A DNA stretch of 64,000 nucleotides from the NCBI RefSeq assembly GCF_000802225.1, contig NZ_JTDI01000011.1:45235-109234 (forward strand). Direction: 5' to 3'. Both the position numbers and the translations under genes were made by a program. Positions 43,269 to 51,586 of this stretch are shown here, piece by piece. The notes below the pieces were generated by a model. That model ran no database searches. It saw nothing but the letters and a program-made list of their open reading frames with translations, and had not been told where the DNA came from. Numbering within the stretch: position 1 is the first letter of the stretch; every line of letters starts with the position of its first letter. Source of the stretch: Novosphingobium malaysiense. GTDB taxonomy: Bacteria > Pseudomonadota > Alphaproteobacteria > Sphingomonadales > Sphingomonadaceae.

Positions 43269-44623
43269 ACCGTCACAACCTCCGTCTCGATGGTGACCGC
43301 GTCGCGATCCACAGGCACGCCGATCACGTTGAAGGCATCCACGATGTAGGACTTGGGCCCGGCGACCCCGGCCGGCCGATCAAAATACACCATGCCGACT
43401 TCGTTGCAGAATTCGCGAGCCGCATACTTGGTCGCACAACGCGCCACCGCACGATAACGCAGTTCGTTGAGGTCGGAGGGCGCATTGGATGCATTGCCGT
43501 ACATGGTCGTGATGCCGTATATCTCGAACTTCCAGTCGATGATGTCGTCGCCCAGCGGCTTGATCCGCTCACGCACGATATCCTCGATCAGTTTGGCGCG
43601 CTCGATGCAGCCCCAGCCGCCAACCGAACCTTCCGACACCGCCTTGAAGCCTTTGCGCACACCGACCAGCGCGCGCAGCTTTTCCGGACGGGGCTTGCCG
43701 GTCATTCCGCGCAGTTCGACCAGGTCCTTGTCCGGAACGGTCAGACTGATCATCGACATGTCCATGTCGACGTCCGGTGTCAGATAGGAGCGGGGATCGT
43801 GAATCTCGTAGCCTACGCGGCACTTGACCGTTTCGGCCGTAACCATGCCGCCCGCGCTCGGCAGCTTGGTGACCTGCACGTAATCGTCACCGAAAATGAC
43901 GTAGGGAAAGCCAAGCCGGTCGAGACCGGGGACCACCCGGTACGGCGGGTCGGCAAAGCCACCGCCCGAGATGCCGGTGCTTCCCTGCAGCATGTGGCCA
44001 ACCAGGGTGCCAAGGGCAGCGCGCTGCGGGGTCAAGCCGTCCCAGCCGAGCGCATCATGGGTAATCGCAACCGCCATCGACGGGTCCGAAATACGGCCGC
44101 CCAGAACGAAGCCGCAGCCTTGATCGAGCAGGTCGATGAAGCCTTCCGCCCCCAGATAGGCATGGGCACAGATCAGCCGGTCGCCCAATTCGTTGATGGT
44201 GCATCCGGTCTCGGGCAAATAGACATTCTGCGCCTTGAGATGATCCAGCACGTCCCCGCCGTGCATGGCACCGATCCTGAGCCCTGTGAGGCCTGCCGCA
44301 CGGGCCGTGTCGACAGCTTCGATCAATGCTCCGGGCACGTTCGCTTGCCCGAAGCTGCCGACGACAACGCCGCCCTTTTCCAGAAAGCCGCCCATGGCCT
44401 TGAGCACGCGGCCGGTATGGTGGTCATAGCCCTGCGCCGGATTCTTCATCTTGCGCAGCGTGGCGAGAGTCATGGTCTGTTCGCCGAGACGATCGAACAT
44501 CATGTAATCGACCTCGCCGCTGTTTGCGAGATCGGCTGCCGGCGGAATGGCATCGCCCGCAAACGCGGACCCTGCGCCAGCGCGAGGCCTGCGTTCGATT
44601 CTGGGCTTGAATGTAACAGCCAC
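43265..44623 (-). CDS. AtuA-family protein (DUF1446, acyclic terpene utilisation)
   Basis: A 452-residue member of the AtuA/DUF1446 family. Characteristic segments are GGDVLDHLKAQNVYLPETG, GGRISDPSMAVAITHDALGW and GHMLQGSTGISGGGFADPPYR. The biochemical role of AtuA is not established. Its presence beside a small AtuA-like protein, a CaiB CoA-transferase and an amidohydrolase, without an AtuC/AtuF geranyl-CoA carboxylase, argues for a different isoprenoid or branched acyl-CoA pathway. GTG 44623 begins one base after the preceding stop; AAAGGGTG lies upstream. Confidence 0.88.
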   Translation of the reverse strand: MAVTFKPRIERRPRAGAGSAFAGDAIPPAADLANSGEVDYMMFDRLGEQTMTLATLRKMKNPAQGYDHHTGRVLKAMGGFLEKGGVVVGSFGQANVPGALIEAVDTARAAGLTGLRIGAMHGGDVLDHLKAQNVYLPETGCTINELGDRLICAHAYLGAEGFIDLLDQGCGFVLGGRISDPSMAVAITHDALGWDGLTPQRAALGTLVGHMLQGSTGISGGGFADPPYRVVPGLDRLGFPYVIFGDDYVQVTKLPSAGGMVTAETVKCRVGYEIHDPRSYLTPDVDMDMSMISLTVPDKDLVELRGMTGKPRPEKLRALVGVRKGFKAVSEGSVGGWGCIERAKLIEDIVRERIKPLGDDIIDWKFEIYGITTMYGNASNAPSDLNELRYRAVARCATKYAAREFCNEVGMVYFDRPAGVAGPKSYIVDAFNVIGVPVDRDAVTIETEVVTV

Positions 44624-44624
44624 G

Positions 44625-45884
44625 TCAGATCACACCCTTTTGCTTGAGAGATTCAATTTCCTCGCCTTCCAGCCCCAGCTCGTCCGCCAGGACTTGCGAG
44701 GTGTGTTGGCCAAGGAACGGCGGTGCCCGATAGCCTTTCACAGGCTTGCCGCCAAAGCGGATGGGGTTGGCCACCAACGCCACCTCATCAACGCCATCGC
44801 GCTCCAGTTCCAGCCGCATACCTCTATGCCGGACATGCGGGTCATCGAACGTATGGTCGAGACTGTAGACCGGTGCACACATGACTTGTGCGCTCAGCAG
44901 CCGCTCGTACCATTGCGCCACGGTGCCTGTAGCGAAGCGGGCGTTCAGCACGTCAGCAAGTGCATCGACATTGTGGAACCGCTCGGCCCTGGACGAAAAG
45001 CGCGGATCTTTCAGCAAATCAGGAAGTTCCATTGTCTCGCACAGGCGCTGAAACTGATGATCGGCAGTAGCCTGCATCTGCAATAGCCCATCAGCGCACC
45101 GGAATATCTCGGACGGGGCCGAACCATGGGCCCGCGAGCCCATTCGAGTCGGCACCCGGCCGCTGATGAAATACTCGATGGCCTGCGCGGCGATTGCGGA
45201 AACCGAACAATCGAACAGGGAAATGTCGATATGCTGCCCGCCTGCCCCTAGTACATCACGGGCACGCAGCGCCATGTTCATGGCGTTTGCGGCATATAGC
45301 CCGGCCAGCATGTCGCTTACCACGAAGCCGATCCGCTGGGGCATACCCTGCGGCTCGCCGGTCAGGTCCATGATCCCGCTCATCGCCTGGAAGGTCGCAT
45401 CCGTCCCAGGACGGCTGGAATAAGGCCCTTCCTGCCCGAAACCCGTGACAGAAACATAGATTAGGTCCGGCTTCACCCGCTTGAGGGACTCGTAGTCCAG
45501 TCCGTACTTGGCCAGAGAACCGACCTTGAAGTTTTCGACGACGATGTCCGATTTCGCCGCAAGATCCCGCACGATCTCTTGCCCCTCCGGCGAGGCCATA
45601 TCGAGAGTGATCGACCGCTTGTTCCTGTTGACGGACCGGTAATTCGCAGATTCCACGCACTCCCCCCCATCGGCGGTCTTCACCGTACGCGGCGCGTAAT
45701 GGCGAAAATCATCGCCGTGCCCGGGGCGTTCCACCTTGATGACGTCCGCTCCCATGTCTGCAAGCAACTGAGTCGCAAATGGAGCAGCGAACAGCCTGCC
45801 CAATTCCAAAATGCGCACCCCTTCGAGCGGTCGGGAAATGTTTCCGGTTCCCGCGCGCACCAGGGCCTCCAAAACTTCGTTCAT
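44625..45884 (-). CDS. Class III CoA-transferase (CaiB/BaiF family), second copy
   Basis: A 419-residue CaiB/BaiF enzyme with EGVRILELGRLFAAPFATQLLAD, NRNKRSITLDM (about residue 87) and the catalytic Asp191 in VVSDMLAGLYA. It likely transfers CoA between acids in the AtuA operon. It differs clearly in sequence from the copy at 5573-6802, so separate substrates are likely. First gene of the operon to 41720; promoter region 45885-46059 contains an AT-rich cluster with the palindrome TTTGAATTCAAA. Confidence 0.9.
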   Translation of the reverse strand: MNEVLEALVRAGTGNISRPLEGVRILELGRLFAAPFATQLLADMGADVIKVERPGHGDDFRHYAPRTVKTADGGECVESANYRSVNRNKRSITLDMASPEGQEIVRDLAAKSDIVVENFKVGSLAKYGLDYESLKRVKPDLIYVSVTGFGQEGPYSSRPGTDATFQAMSGIMDLTGEPQGMPQRIGFVVSDMLAGLYAANAMNMALRARDVLGAGGQHIDISLFDCSVSAIAAQAIEYFISGRVPTRMGSRAHGSAPSEIFRCADGLLQMQATADHQFQRLCETMELPDLLKDPRFSSRAERFHNVDALADVLNARFATGTVAQWYERLLSAQVMCAPVYSLDHTFDDPHVRHRGMRLELERDGVDEVALVANPIRFGGKPVKGYRAPPFLGQHTSQVLADELGLEGEEIESLKQKGVI

Positions 45885-45970
45885 CGCATGACCTGCCGAC
45901 TGGCGGATGCCCGGAATATGGCAAGGGATGGCTCCTTGCCTCCGCTTGCCAAATTGGCATCCGCTCCATT

Positions 45971-46012
45971 CAAATTTTTATTACTACTTTGAATTCAAAT
46001 TCACCAAATTTG
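45971..46012 (-). promoter_or_regulatory. Shared AT-rich dyad, copy M (AtuA operon promoter)
   Basis: Contains TTTGAATTCAAA (45988-45999), a perfect 12-base palindrome, flanked by CAAATTT boxes on both sides. It lies about 105 bases upstream of the CoA-transferase start. Confidence 0.55.
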
Positions 46013-46059
46013 CAGCGGAGTTTTCACATATGTGACATCCCCGCTCCGTCGAAGGTTCC

Positions 46060-46950
46060 TCAGCCCTCGCCAGCCTGCTTCTTGTTGGAAGCAGCCATTG
46101 CTTTGGAATCCATGCCAGCAATCGAACTGCCCAGCGTCAGGTCGTTCTGCGCATGTGCAAAGTGGTGCATGTGATAGACCGAGTCCATCGATACACGCTT
46201 GCCTCTAAGATCCTCTGCCTGGTGAATGGCCTGCTTGGTCAGCCACATGCCGAGTGGAGATTTCGTTGCCAGCCTTTCCGCTATTCCGGCGCACTCCTGC
46301 CGAAGTTTCTCGCGGGCGACAACTCGGTTCACCATGCCATAGTGGTGCGCGGTGGCGGCCGGCATCCGTTCCCCCAACAGGAGGAATTCCATGGCGATGC
46401 GGGGCGGCAATTCGAACGGATGCGCCCAGTATTCCACGCCGGGGATACCCATCATGAGTACCGGATCCTGAAAGAAGGCATCATCCGACGCGACGATCAT
46501 ATCGCATACCCACGCGAGCATCAGTCCGCCCGCGATACACGCCCCCTGCACCATGGCAATGGTGGGCTTCGACATGTCGCGCCAGCGGCGGCAAAATCCC
46601 AGATAGGCTTCATGCTCCCGGGTGTAGAGAAATTCCGCGGCCGGCTTGTCGGCATGGTCAGGATAGAGATGGACTCGCTGCTGGCTGACGCCAACGTCGC
46701 GTCCCGGCGTCCCGATATCGTGACCGGCGGAAAAGTGCTTTCCTTCGCCCCCCAGAACGATGGCTTTAACCGCATCATCGTCGATGGCCCGCCGGAATGC
46801 TGCATCCAGTGCATAAAGCAACTGCGCGTTCTGAGAATTGTGGAATTTAGGGCGATTGAGCATCACCCACGCGGTCGATCCCTCCACAGTGTAGCTGATA
46901 GGCTCGTCGGTTTCATAAACCGGGTTCGCCGCCCGCGCAAAATCGTTCAT
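46060..46950 (-). CDS. Crotonase-superfamily protein (enoyl-CoA hydratase-like) without canonical Glu pair
   Basis: A 296-residue crotonase with the oxyanion region FSAGHDIG and CIAGGLMLAWVCDMIVAS. The first catalytic Glu position is Leu/Met and the second reads FFQDPVLMMG, where Asp follows Gln, so only one acidic residue remains. The long N-terminal extension (about 20 residues) and C-terminal tail fit the family of steroid-cluster crotonases of about 290 residues. AAAGG lies ten bases before ATG 46950. It is a single-gene unit diverging from the IclR regulator across dyad copy N. Confidence 0.86.
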   Translation of the reverse strand: MNDFARAANPVYETDEPISYTVEGSTAWVMLNRPKFHNSQNAQLLYALDAAFRRAIDDDAVKAIVLGGEGKHFSAGHDIGTPGRDVGVSQQRVHLYPDHADKPAAEFLYTREHEAYLGFCRRWRDMSKPTIAMVQGACIAGGLMLAWVCDMIVASDDAFFQDPVLMMGIPGVEYWAHPFELPPRIAMEFLLLGERMPAATAHHYGMVNRVVAREKLRQECAGIAERLATKSPLGMWLTKQAIHQAEDLRGKRVSMDSVYHMHHFAHAQNDLTLGSSIAGMDSKAMAASNKKQAGEG

Positions 46951-47013
46951 AAACTAGCCTTTCGCCAACCACCCTCGCCCGGGCCCATTAGAGACACGAG
47001 ATGTCCTAGCATA

Positions 47014-47038
47014 TTTTTTAATTCAAGTTCAAATTACA
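47014..47038. promoter_or_regulatory. Shared AT-rich dyad, copy N (divergent promoter)
   Basis: TTTTAATTCAAGTTCAAATT between the crotonase (minus, start 46950) and the IclR gene (plus, start 47101). Its presence before a regulator gene makes autoregulation possible. Confidence 0.55.
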
Positions 47039-47100
47039 TGAAATGCTCGCTAGAAACAAGGGACTCGCAGCAACCCTGGCGCTGTGCCAGATAGACACTG

Positions 47101-47841
47101 ATGTCGACCGTCAAATCCGCGCAACGAACCCTTGAGGTTCTGGAACTCATGGAAAGATCGCGCCGCCCGCTCGGCGTTTCGCAGATCGCCAGACTTCTCG
47201 GGTATCCTCATTCCAGCACATCGGTACTGGTCAACTGCCTCAAGGATCTGGGATACCTGAACTTCGACCCGGAAACTCGCGAATTTGCACCATCAATCAG
47301 AGTGGCACTTGTTGGCGGCTACCTGCGTTTCGGAGACTTTCACGCGTCCGATGTCTTGAATCTGCTCTCGTCGATCCAGAAGGCAACAGCCAGCACGACC
47401 ATTCTTTCCTCGCGCAACGGCGTGTATGCGCAATACGTCTATGTTCTGCCTGCGCCGGGCCGGGGGATCGAGGGTCTGCGTGCAGGCAGCCTGCGCCCTC
47501 TTACCCGCTCAGCCCCCGGCCTGGTGCTGATGGCGGACTGCTCGCTCGCGGAAATCGGCAAGATCGTGCGACGCATCAATACACTTGCCGATGCTACGGA
47601 ACATGAAGTTCCCGCCGAAACCTTCGAACGGGTGCGAGATGCCCGCAAGGCAGGTTATGCCTGGGTCTATGGACGACTGGTGAAAGACATCGGATCGGTC
47701 GCAGTCTCCCTTCCACTCCATGACAGCTTTGGCAAAGCGATGGCAGTAAGCGTGGCGGTTCCCCGCGACGAAATCGAGGATCGTCACGGGGAACTGGCTT
47801 CGATCATTTCCAGCCTTATCGGCAAGCACCTCGACCGGTAA
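47101..47841 (+). CDS. IclR-family transcriptional regulator
   Basis: A 246-residue IclR protein. The winged HTH is KSAQRTLEVLELMERSRRPLGVSQIARLLGYPHSSTSVLVNCLKDLGYL (residues about 5-55), written here in pieces: helix RTLEVLELM and recognition region PHSSTSVLVNCL. The effector domain follows to the C-terminus, with the usual small-molecule pocket. IclR proteins often control catabolic operons as activators or repressors. It is a candidate for the regulator of the shared dyad. Its stop lies two bases from the stop of the convergent SnoaL-like gene. Confidence 0.92.
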   Translation: MSTVKSAQRTLEVLELMERSRRPLGVSQIARLLGYPHSSTSVLVNCLKDLGYLNFDPETREFAPSIRVALVGGYLRFGDFHASDVLNLLSSIQKATASTTILSSRNGVYAQYVYVLPAPGRGIEGLRAGSLRPLTRSAPGLVLMADCSLAEIGKIVRRINTLADATEHEVPAETFERVRDARKAGYAWVYGRLVKDIGSVAVSLPLHDSFGKAMAVSVAVPRDEIEDRHGELASIISSLIGKHLDR

Positions 47842-47843
47842 CG

Positions 47844-48272
47844 TCAAGGCGTTGCCACAGGCGAAACATGGTCCACATGCAAAAGTTGAAACACGCGCGC
47901 AGCGAACCGCCATACGCCTGAGGAATCTCGGACCAGTTCATCGTCGTGCTGAGCACCGGTCAGGATAATGCCTCCGCCGGACATCTCGATCCTTTCCGAG
48001 CACAAATTTCCGCACCTTGCCCTGTCGCCATCCACCTCGATGTAACGCATCTGCGTGGTATAGAAGACACGTTCGAAAGTTTGCATGATCGCATCGTATT
48101 GCTGCCCGATCGCTTCCCGGCCACAGGCCCGGAACGTGCCGGTGTCCCAGACCGCATCAAGCGTATAGTTTTCGAGCCACGCCTTGCGGTTCCGCTGCAT
48201 CGCGACATCGCAAAAGGCTTCGTAGAATTCCCGAATTGCCAAGCGATCATCGATCAAACCCGTAAAGGTCAT
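47844..48272 (-). CDS. SnoaL-like (NTF2-fold) protein
   Basis: A 142-residue NTF2-like domain: IDDRLAIREFYEAFCDVAMQRN at the N-terminal helix, a WDTGTFRACGREAIGQQYDAI helix-strand, and the C-terminal strands ending ARVFQLLHVDH. The fold is used by delta5-3-ketosteroid isomerase, scytalone dehydratase and SnoaL polyketide cyclases; the active residues differ between them, so no reaction is claimed. GAGAGGA nine bases before ATG 48272. It follows the unknown protein 48292-49605 by 19 bases in the same operon. A related fold is at 63436. Confidence 0.85.
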   Translation of the reverse strand: MTFTGLIDDRLAIREFYEAFCDVAMQRNRKAWLENYTLDAVWDTGTFRACGREAIGQQYDAIMQTFERVFYTTQMRYIEVDGDRARCGNLCSERIEMSGGGIILTGAQHDDELVRDSSGVWRFAARVFQLLHVDHVSPVATP

Positions 48273-48291
48273 GGAACTCATCCTCTCGATT

Positions 48292-49605
48292 TCAACTGCC
48301 AGAAAAACGCAGCCTGCAGCCGTCTTCCCGCTGCGCAATTTGCCGCTGCCTCCCCGCCGCATCAATTCTCCTGACACCCGCAGGAAGTTCCGACTCGAGA
48401 TCGGCGAACTTCACCAGTTTTGCAGCAAAACGGATTTCGTCCTCGGGTTCGCCCATCGGGAACGATTGCCAACGGTGCGACAGGCGCAGTTCGCTTTCCC
48501 CGCAGGCATCCTGCCAGTTGTGAATCCCGGGGTCCCTGTGAGAGACGACATAAGTATAAGTGCCATCGGCGTCGGCCGCAGATTGCCCGGCGTTGAGGCT
48601 GGTCTGGCGGCTGCAATAGTCAAGCGTCCTCCAGAACGGGTCGGTCAGTACAATGTTGCGAAAGAGAGCTCCCGCACCGTTGAGATTGACGACGAGCGCC
48701 TCATCAGGCCCAATCTGGAGCCGCCCTCCAGCGGAGAACTGACCCGGCATTCCGCCCAGTGCTGCGGTCGGTGTGGGCGGACGCATCACGTTCGGCTCCA
48801 TCAGCCAGGATGTGCGGGTAAGATAGTAAAGGTAATAGACGCCATCGAGCGCCGCCTTTGCCCCCCAGTTGGCCATTTCGTCATCGCCAAGAGGCAGGCG
48901 GCCGGGCGGATCCAGCCGGTGCACCCGGATCCGGTTAGGGCTGCTCGTGGCCCAGTCGCCAAGCGCATCCCTTACCCAGATCGCGTAGCATCCAGGCCTG
49001 GTTTGGATGTGATTCCTGCGGCCGTTCGCAGGAGAAGGATCAACCGTGATCGTGAACGCCCCTTCCGGCCCGAATTCCATGTCGATACTGTCGAGTGTGG
49101 ACATCACGACCGAGGAAGCCTGCCGGTCCTCCAGCAGTGTAAAAGTCACACTTGGCGGTGTTTCGCAGGTTTCCTGGCCGTAGATCTCGTAACGCGGCCC
49201 AAAGCTTGTGGCGACGGACCGGTAAATGAAATCCGGGCTGTCACCGCCCCACCGACTGCCCGGGACATCGCGCCCGAACGAGCGGTGAGGCGGCGACATG
49301 AAGTGCATAATCCGCGGATAGGCCGGATCATTTCCAGCGGCGCGCATCGCATAGTGAAACATGTACTCGTCGAGAAACCCGTCGAACCGTGACATGAGAT
49401 GACTCATGTCTGCCGCCATGACCCAGCGAAACAGTTGGCCAGCTTGAAGCCGGGCCGCTTGCATCGCCGGGTGTTCAAGAACTCGCAGCGCAGCTTCCTC
49501 GATGTGGCGCTGATCCACTGTCGCCAGCGGATTTCGCGCCGAGAGGAAATACATGTCCGATGCCATGCGTGCGTTCAACGAACCAAAATCCCTGCTTGCA
49601 GACAT
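48292..49605 (-). CDS. Conserved protein of unknown function (possible DUF1214-like C-terminus)
   Basis: A protein of about 437 residues without a recognised catalytic motif. The middle (SPDFIYRSVATSFGPRYEIYG; GRRNHIQTRPGCYAIWVRDALG) and C-terminal segment (YVVSHRDPGIHNWQDACG, then RWQSF) resemble DUF1214-type proteins seen in sphingomonad and actinobacterial catabolic clusters, but that assignment is tentative. No signal peptide or membrane helix. The start is uncertain: ATG 49605 has GGGAGG almost adjacent; ATG 49566 or 49554 and GTG 49683 are alternatives. It lies between the 7alpha-HSDH-like SDR and the SnoaL-like gene in one operon. Confidence 0.75.
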   Translation of the reverse strand: MSASRDFGSLNARMASDMYFLSARNPLATVDQRHIEEAALRVLEHPAMQAARLQAGQLFRWVMAADMSHLMSRFDGFLDEYMFHYAMRAAGNDPAYPRIMHFMSPPHRSFGRDVPGSRWGGDSPDFIYRSVATSFGPRYEIYGQETCETPPSVTFTLLEDRQASSVVMSTLDSIDMEFGPEGAFTITVDPSPANGRRNHIQTRPGCYAIWVRDALGDWATSSPNRIRVHRLDPPGRLPLGDDEMANWGAKAALDGVYYLYYLTRTSWLMEPNVMRPPTPTAALGGMPGQFSAGGRLQIGPDEALVVNLNGAGALFRNIVLTDPFWRTLDYCSRQTSLNAGQSAADADGTYTYVVSHRDPGIHNWQDACGESELRLSHRWQSFPMGEPEDEIRFAAKLVKFADLESELPAGVRRIDAAGRQRQIAQREDGCRLRFSGS

Positions 49606-49752
49606 GCCTCCCGGGAGAGCGCAACATGCGGTCCGAACCAGTCTTTGCGCTTCCCAAAGAATCAGCCTTGCTGCGCCATTCACGTTTGCTGCCGAGAATT
49701 TTTCTGTTCCCAGTGTAGGGCACTTTCCTGCCCGCCATGACCGGCGCGAACG

Positions 49753-50529
49753 CTATCCGCCGAGCCGCACCGACCTCAGGATGCCGCCATCAATATCAAT
49801 TACCTTGCCAGTCACGTAACATCCAGCCGAGCAAAGGTAGAGTGCAGCAAGACCGACGTCTTCGACATTGCCTATCCTGTTTAGCGGGATTTGCGGCAGC
49901 ACATTGGCAAGAGCCCCTTCGACCGTCGAAATGTAGCCCTCAAGCGCGTCTGTCATCGTCATTCCAAGCGCGATGCAATTCACCCTGATTTCGGGCGCAA
50001 ACTCTTGTGCGCAAACCCTCGTCATCTGCTCCAGGCCCGCCTTCGTCACACTGTAGGTCAACATGTCATCGGCGCCATACCGTGCCGCAAGCGAGGAAAT
50101 ATTGATTATCGAGCCATCTCCGGTCTCACGCATGTGCGGCACTACAAGTTGCGTGAGTTGAAAGGCCTGAACCACGTTGAAATGAAAATCGTCATGGAAC
50201 TGCTGCGTGGAAATCTGCTCGAATGGAACAGGCAGTGCCCCACCAGCGTTGTTAACGAGGATGTCAACACGCCCAAAAGTCTCGAGCGCCTGCTGCACGA
50301 GGCGCTCGTTATCTTCAAACTTCGTGACGTCGCCGACGACGCCGAGGCTCTGGCCTCCAAACGCATCAAGGCGCACAATCGCATTGTCAATATCCGCCTG
50401 CGTGCGAGACATGATGACAACAGAGGCCCCAGCCTCGGCAAGGACGCTCGCAATGCCGAGCCCAACCCCCTTGGCGCCTCCCGTTACGATTGCCACGCGA
50501 CCATCCTGCCTCAAGCGTTCCAATACCAT
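49753..50529 (-). CDS. Short-chain dehydrogenase, 7alpha-hydroxysteroid-dehydrogenase-like
   Basis: A 258-residue classical SDR with TGGAKGVG (about residues 16-23), NNAGGALPVPF, SSLAARYGADDMLTYSVTK (Tyr/Lys pair) and MTMTDALEGYIST. The pattern RLDGRVAIVTGG, VNNAGGxxPxPF, FNVVQAFQLTQLVVPHM, TDALxxxI and AALYLCSAG lines up segment by segment with Escherichia coli HdhA (7alpha-HSDH), recalled from memory. Oxidation of a ring hydroxyl is therefore a reasonable inference. GGAGAG six bases before ATG 50529. First gene of the SDR/unknown/SnoaL operon under dyad copy O. Confidence 0.88.
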   Translation of the reverse strand: MVLERLRQDGRVAIVTGGAKGVGLGIASVLAEAGASVVIMSRTQADIDNAIVRLDAFGGQSLGVVGDVTKFEDNERLVQQALETFGRVDILVNNAGGALPVPFEQISTQQFHDDFHFNVVQAFQLTQLVVPHMRETGDGSIINISSLAARYGADDMLTYSVTKAGLEQMTRVCAQEFAPEIRVNCIALGMTMTDALEGYISTVEGALANVLPQIPLNRIGNVEDVGLAALYLCSAGCYVTGKVIDIDGGILRSVRLGG

Positions 50530-50646
50530 CAATTCTCTCCGTTTTTGTGCAGTTCTTCGCGCAATCCGCAATCAGGCAAACGTTTCAGCCTGATTGCGGC
50601 CACTCTGACGGCCGCTCCTGAGGCCGCGGTCAAACTGCGCCCATGC

Positions 50647-50669
50647 ATTTTGAAATGTTAATTCAATTG
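50647..50669 (-). promoter_or_regulatory. Shared AT-rich dyad, copy O (SDR operon promoter)
   Basis: TTTTGAAATGTTAATTCAAT, 118 bases upstream of the start at 50529 and just past the stop of the upstream SDR (50675). The two same-strand genes thus have separate control sites. Confidence 0.5.
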
Positions 50670-50674
50670 CTCAG

Positions 50675-51448
50675 TCAGAAACGCTGACCTCCATCCAGAC
50701 GGATGGTGGTCGCATTAAGAAAATCATTCTCCACTATCTGCTGGGCCAGCATGCCATACTCGTCAGGATCGCCCATGCGCTTGGGATTAAGCACCAGCGG
50801 GCCAAAACGCTCCTGCGCTGCCTCATTCCCCATCTGTGCGAAGGCGTAGGTCAAGAAAGTTCCCGGTGCGATTGCCATTGACCGGATGCCCAGCGGCGCG
50901 AGGTCCCGGGCAAGATTAAGTGCCATTGAAATGATTCCGCCCTTCGCTGCGCCATAGGGAACCTGCCCCGGCTGCCCTTCGAAACCGGCAATAGACGCCG
51001 TATTGACGATCACGCCACGCTGATTGGATCGGAGCGGTTCATTCTTGGCCATTGCCTCGGCAGCCACCGAACTCACGCAATATGCGCTTGTCAGATAGAC
51101 CGAGAGGTAATGCGCAAAGTGCGCTACACTGACGCGGCTGCCATCCTTTCGGATCGTGCGCCCCCCCGGATCATCGGGCAACGGGCCGCCGTGCGCGATG
51201 ATCGCGGCCCGCAATGGGGCCAGGCGGCATGCGGCTTCCACGGCGTTGACGATCGAATCCTCGCTCATGATGTCGGTCCGGACGTACTGCGCGCCATTCC
51301 CAATTTCCGACGCGAGTGCTTCGCCGCGCTCGTCCGCTACATCCGCGACCACAACTTTGGCCCCCAAACCGCCAAGGCGCCGCGCCGCCGCACTGCCAAA
51401 GCCGCCAGCACCGCCGGTCACGAGTACAGAACCTCCCGAAATATCCAC
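50675..51448 (-). CDS. SDR, 3-hydroxyacyl-CoA-dehydrogenase type 2-like
   Basis: A 257-residue SDR: TGGAGGFGSAAARRL near the N-terminus, ASIAGFEGQPGQVPYGAAKGG (Tyr about 157, Lys 161) and IAPGTFLT; the order and the GFEGQPGQ..Y..AKGG segment fit the HSD17B10/type 2 hydroxyacyl-CoA dehydrogenase group. It may oxidise a beta-hydroxyacyl-CoA or a steroid hydroxyl. GTG 51448 is chosen because GGGAGAAGA lies immediately upstream and no suitable ATG exists. A single-gene unit diverging from the crotonase at 51587 across dyad copy P. Confidence 0.88.
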   Translation of the reverse strand: MDISGGSVLVTGGAGGFGSAAARRLGGLGAKVVVADVADERGEALASEIGNGAQYVRTDIMSEDSIVNAVEAACRLAPLRAAIIAHGGPLPDDPGGRTIRKDGSRVSVAHFAHYLSVYLTSAYCVSSVAAEAMAKNEPLRSNQRGVIVNTASIAGFEGQPGQVPYGAAKGGIISMALNLARDLAPLGIRSMAIAPGTFLTYAFAQMGNEAAQERFGPLVLNPKRMGDPDEYGMLAQQIVENDFLNATTIRLDGGQRF

Positions 51449-51498
51449 TTCTCTTCTCCCTTGGAATTTCTGCGCATGTCGCTCCTGAATTGCGACTC

Positions 51499-51523
51499 GA
51501 ATTAAATTCAGTTTAAAATTTTT
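51499..51523. promoter_or_regulatory. Shared AT-rich dyad, copy P (divergent promoter)
   Basis: Core TAAATTCAGTTTAAAATTTT between the SDR (minus, start 51448) and the crotonase (plus, start 51587). Confidence 0.55.
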
Positions 51524-51586
51524 GCAACTTCGGTTAGCTGGTCTGCACTCTGCAATCAACGTTCAGCGACGAACCGGGAGAGAGCC

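Noticed and set aside
43196..44647. A long open frame (about 480 codons) on the plus strand
   Set aside because: It lies fully opposite AtuA and its partner, which have clear family motifs, coupled starts and ribosome-binding sites; the antisense frame is His/Arg-rich and has no recognisable domain.
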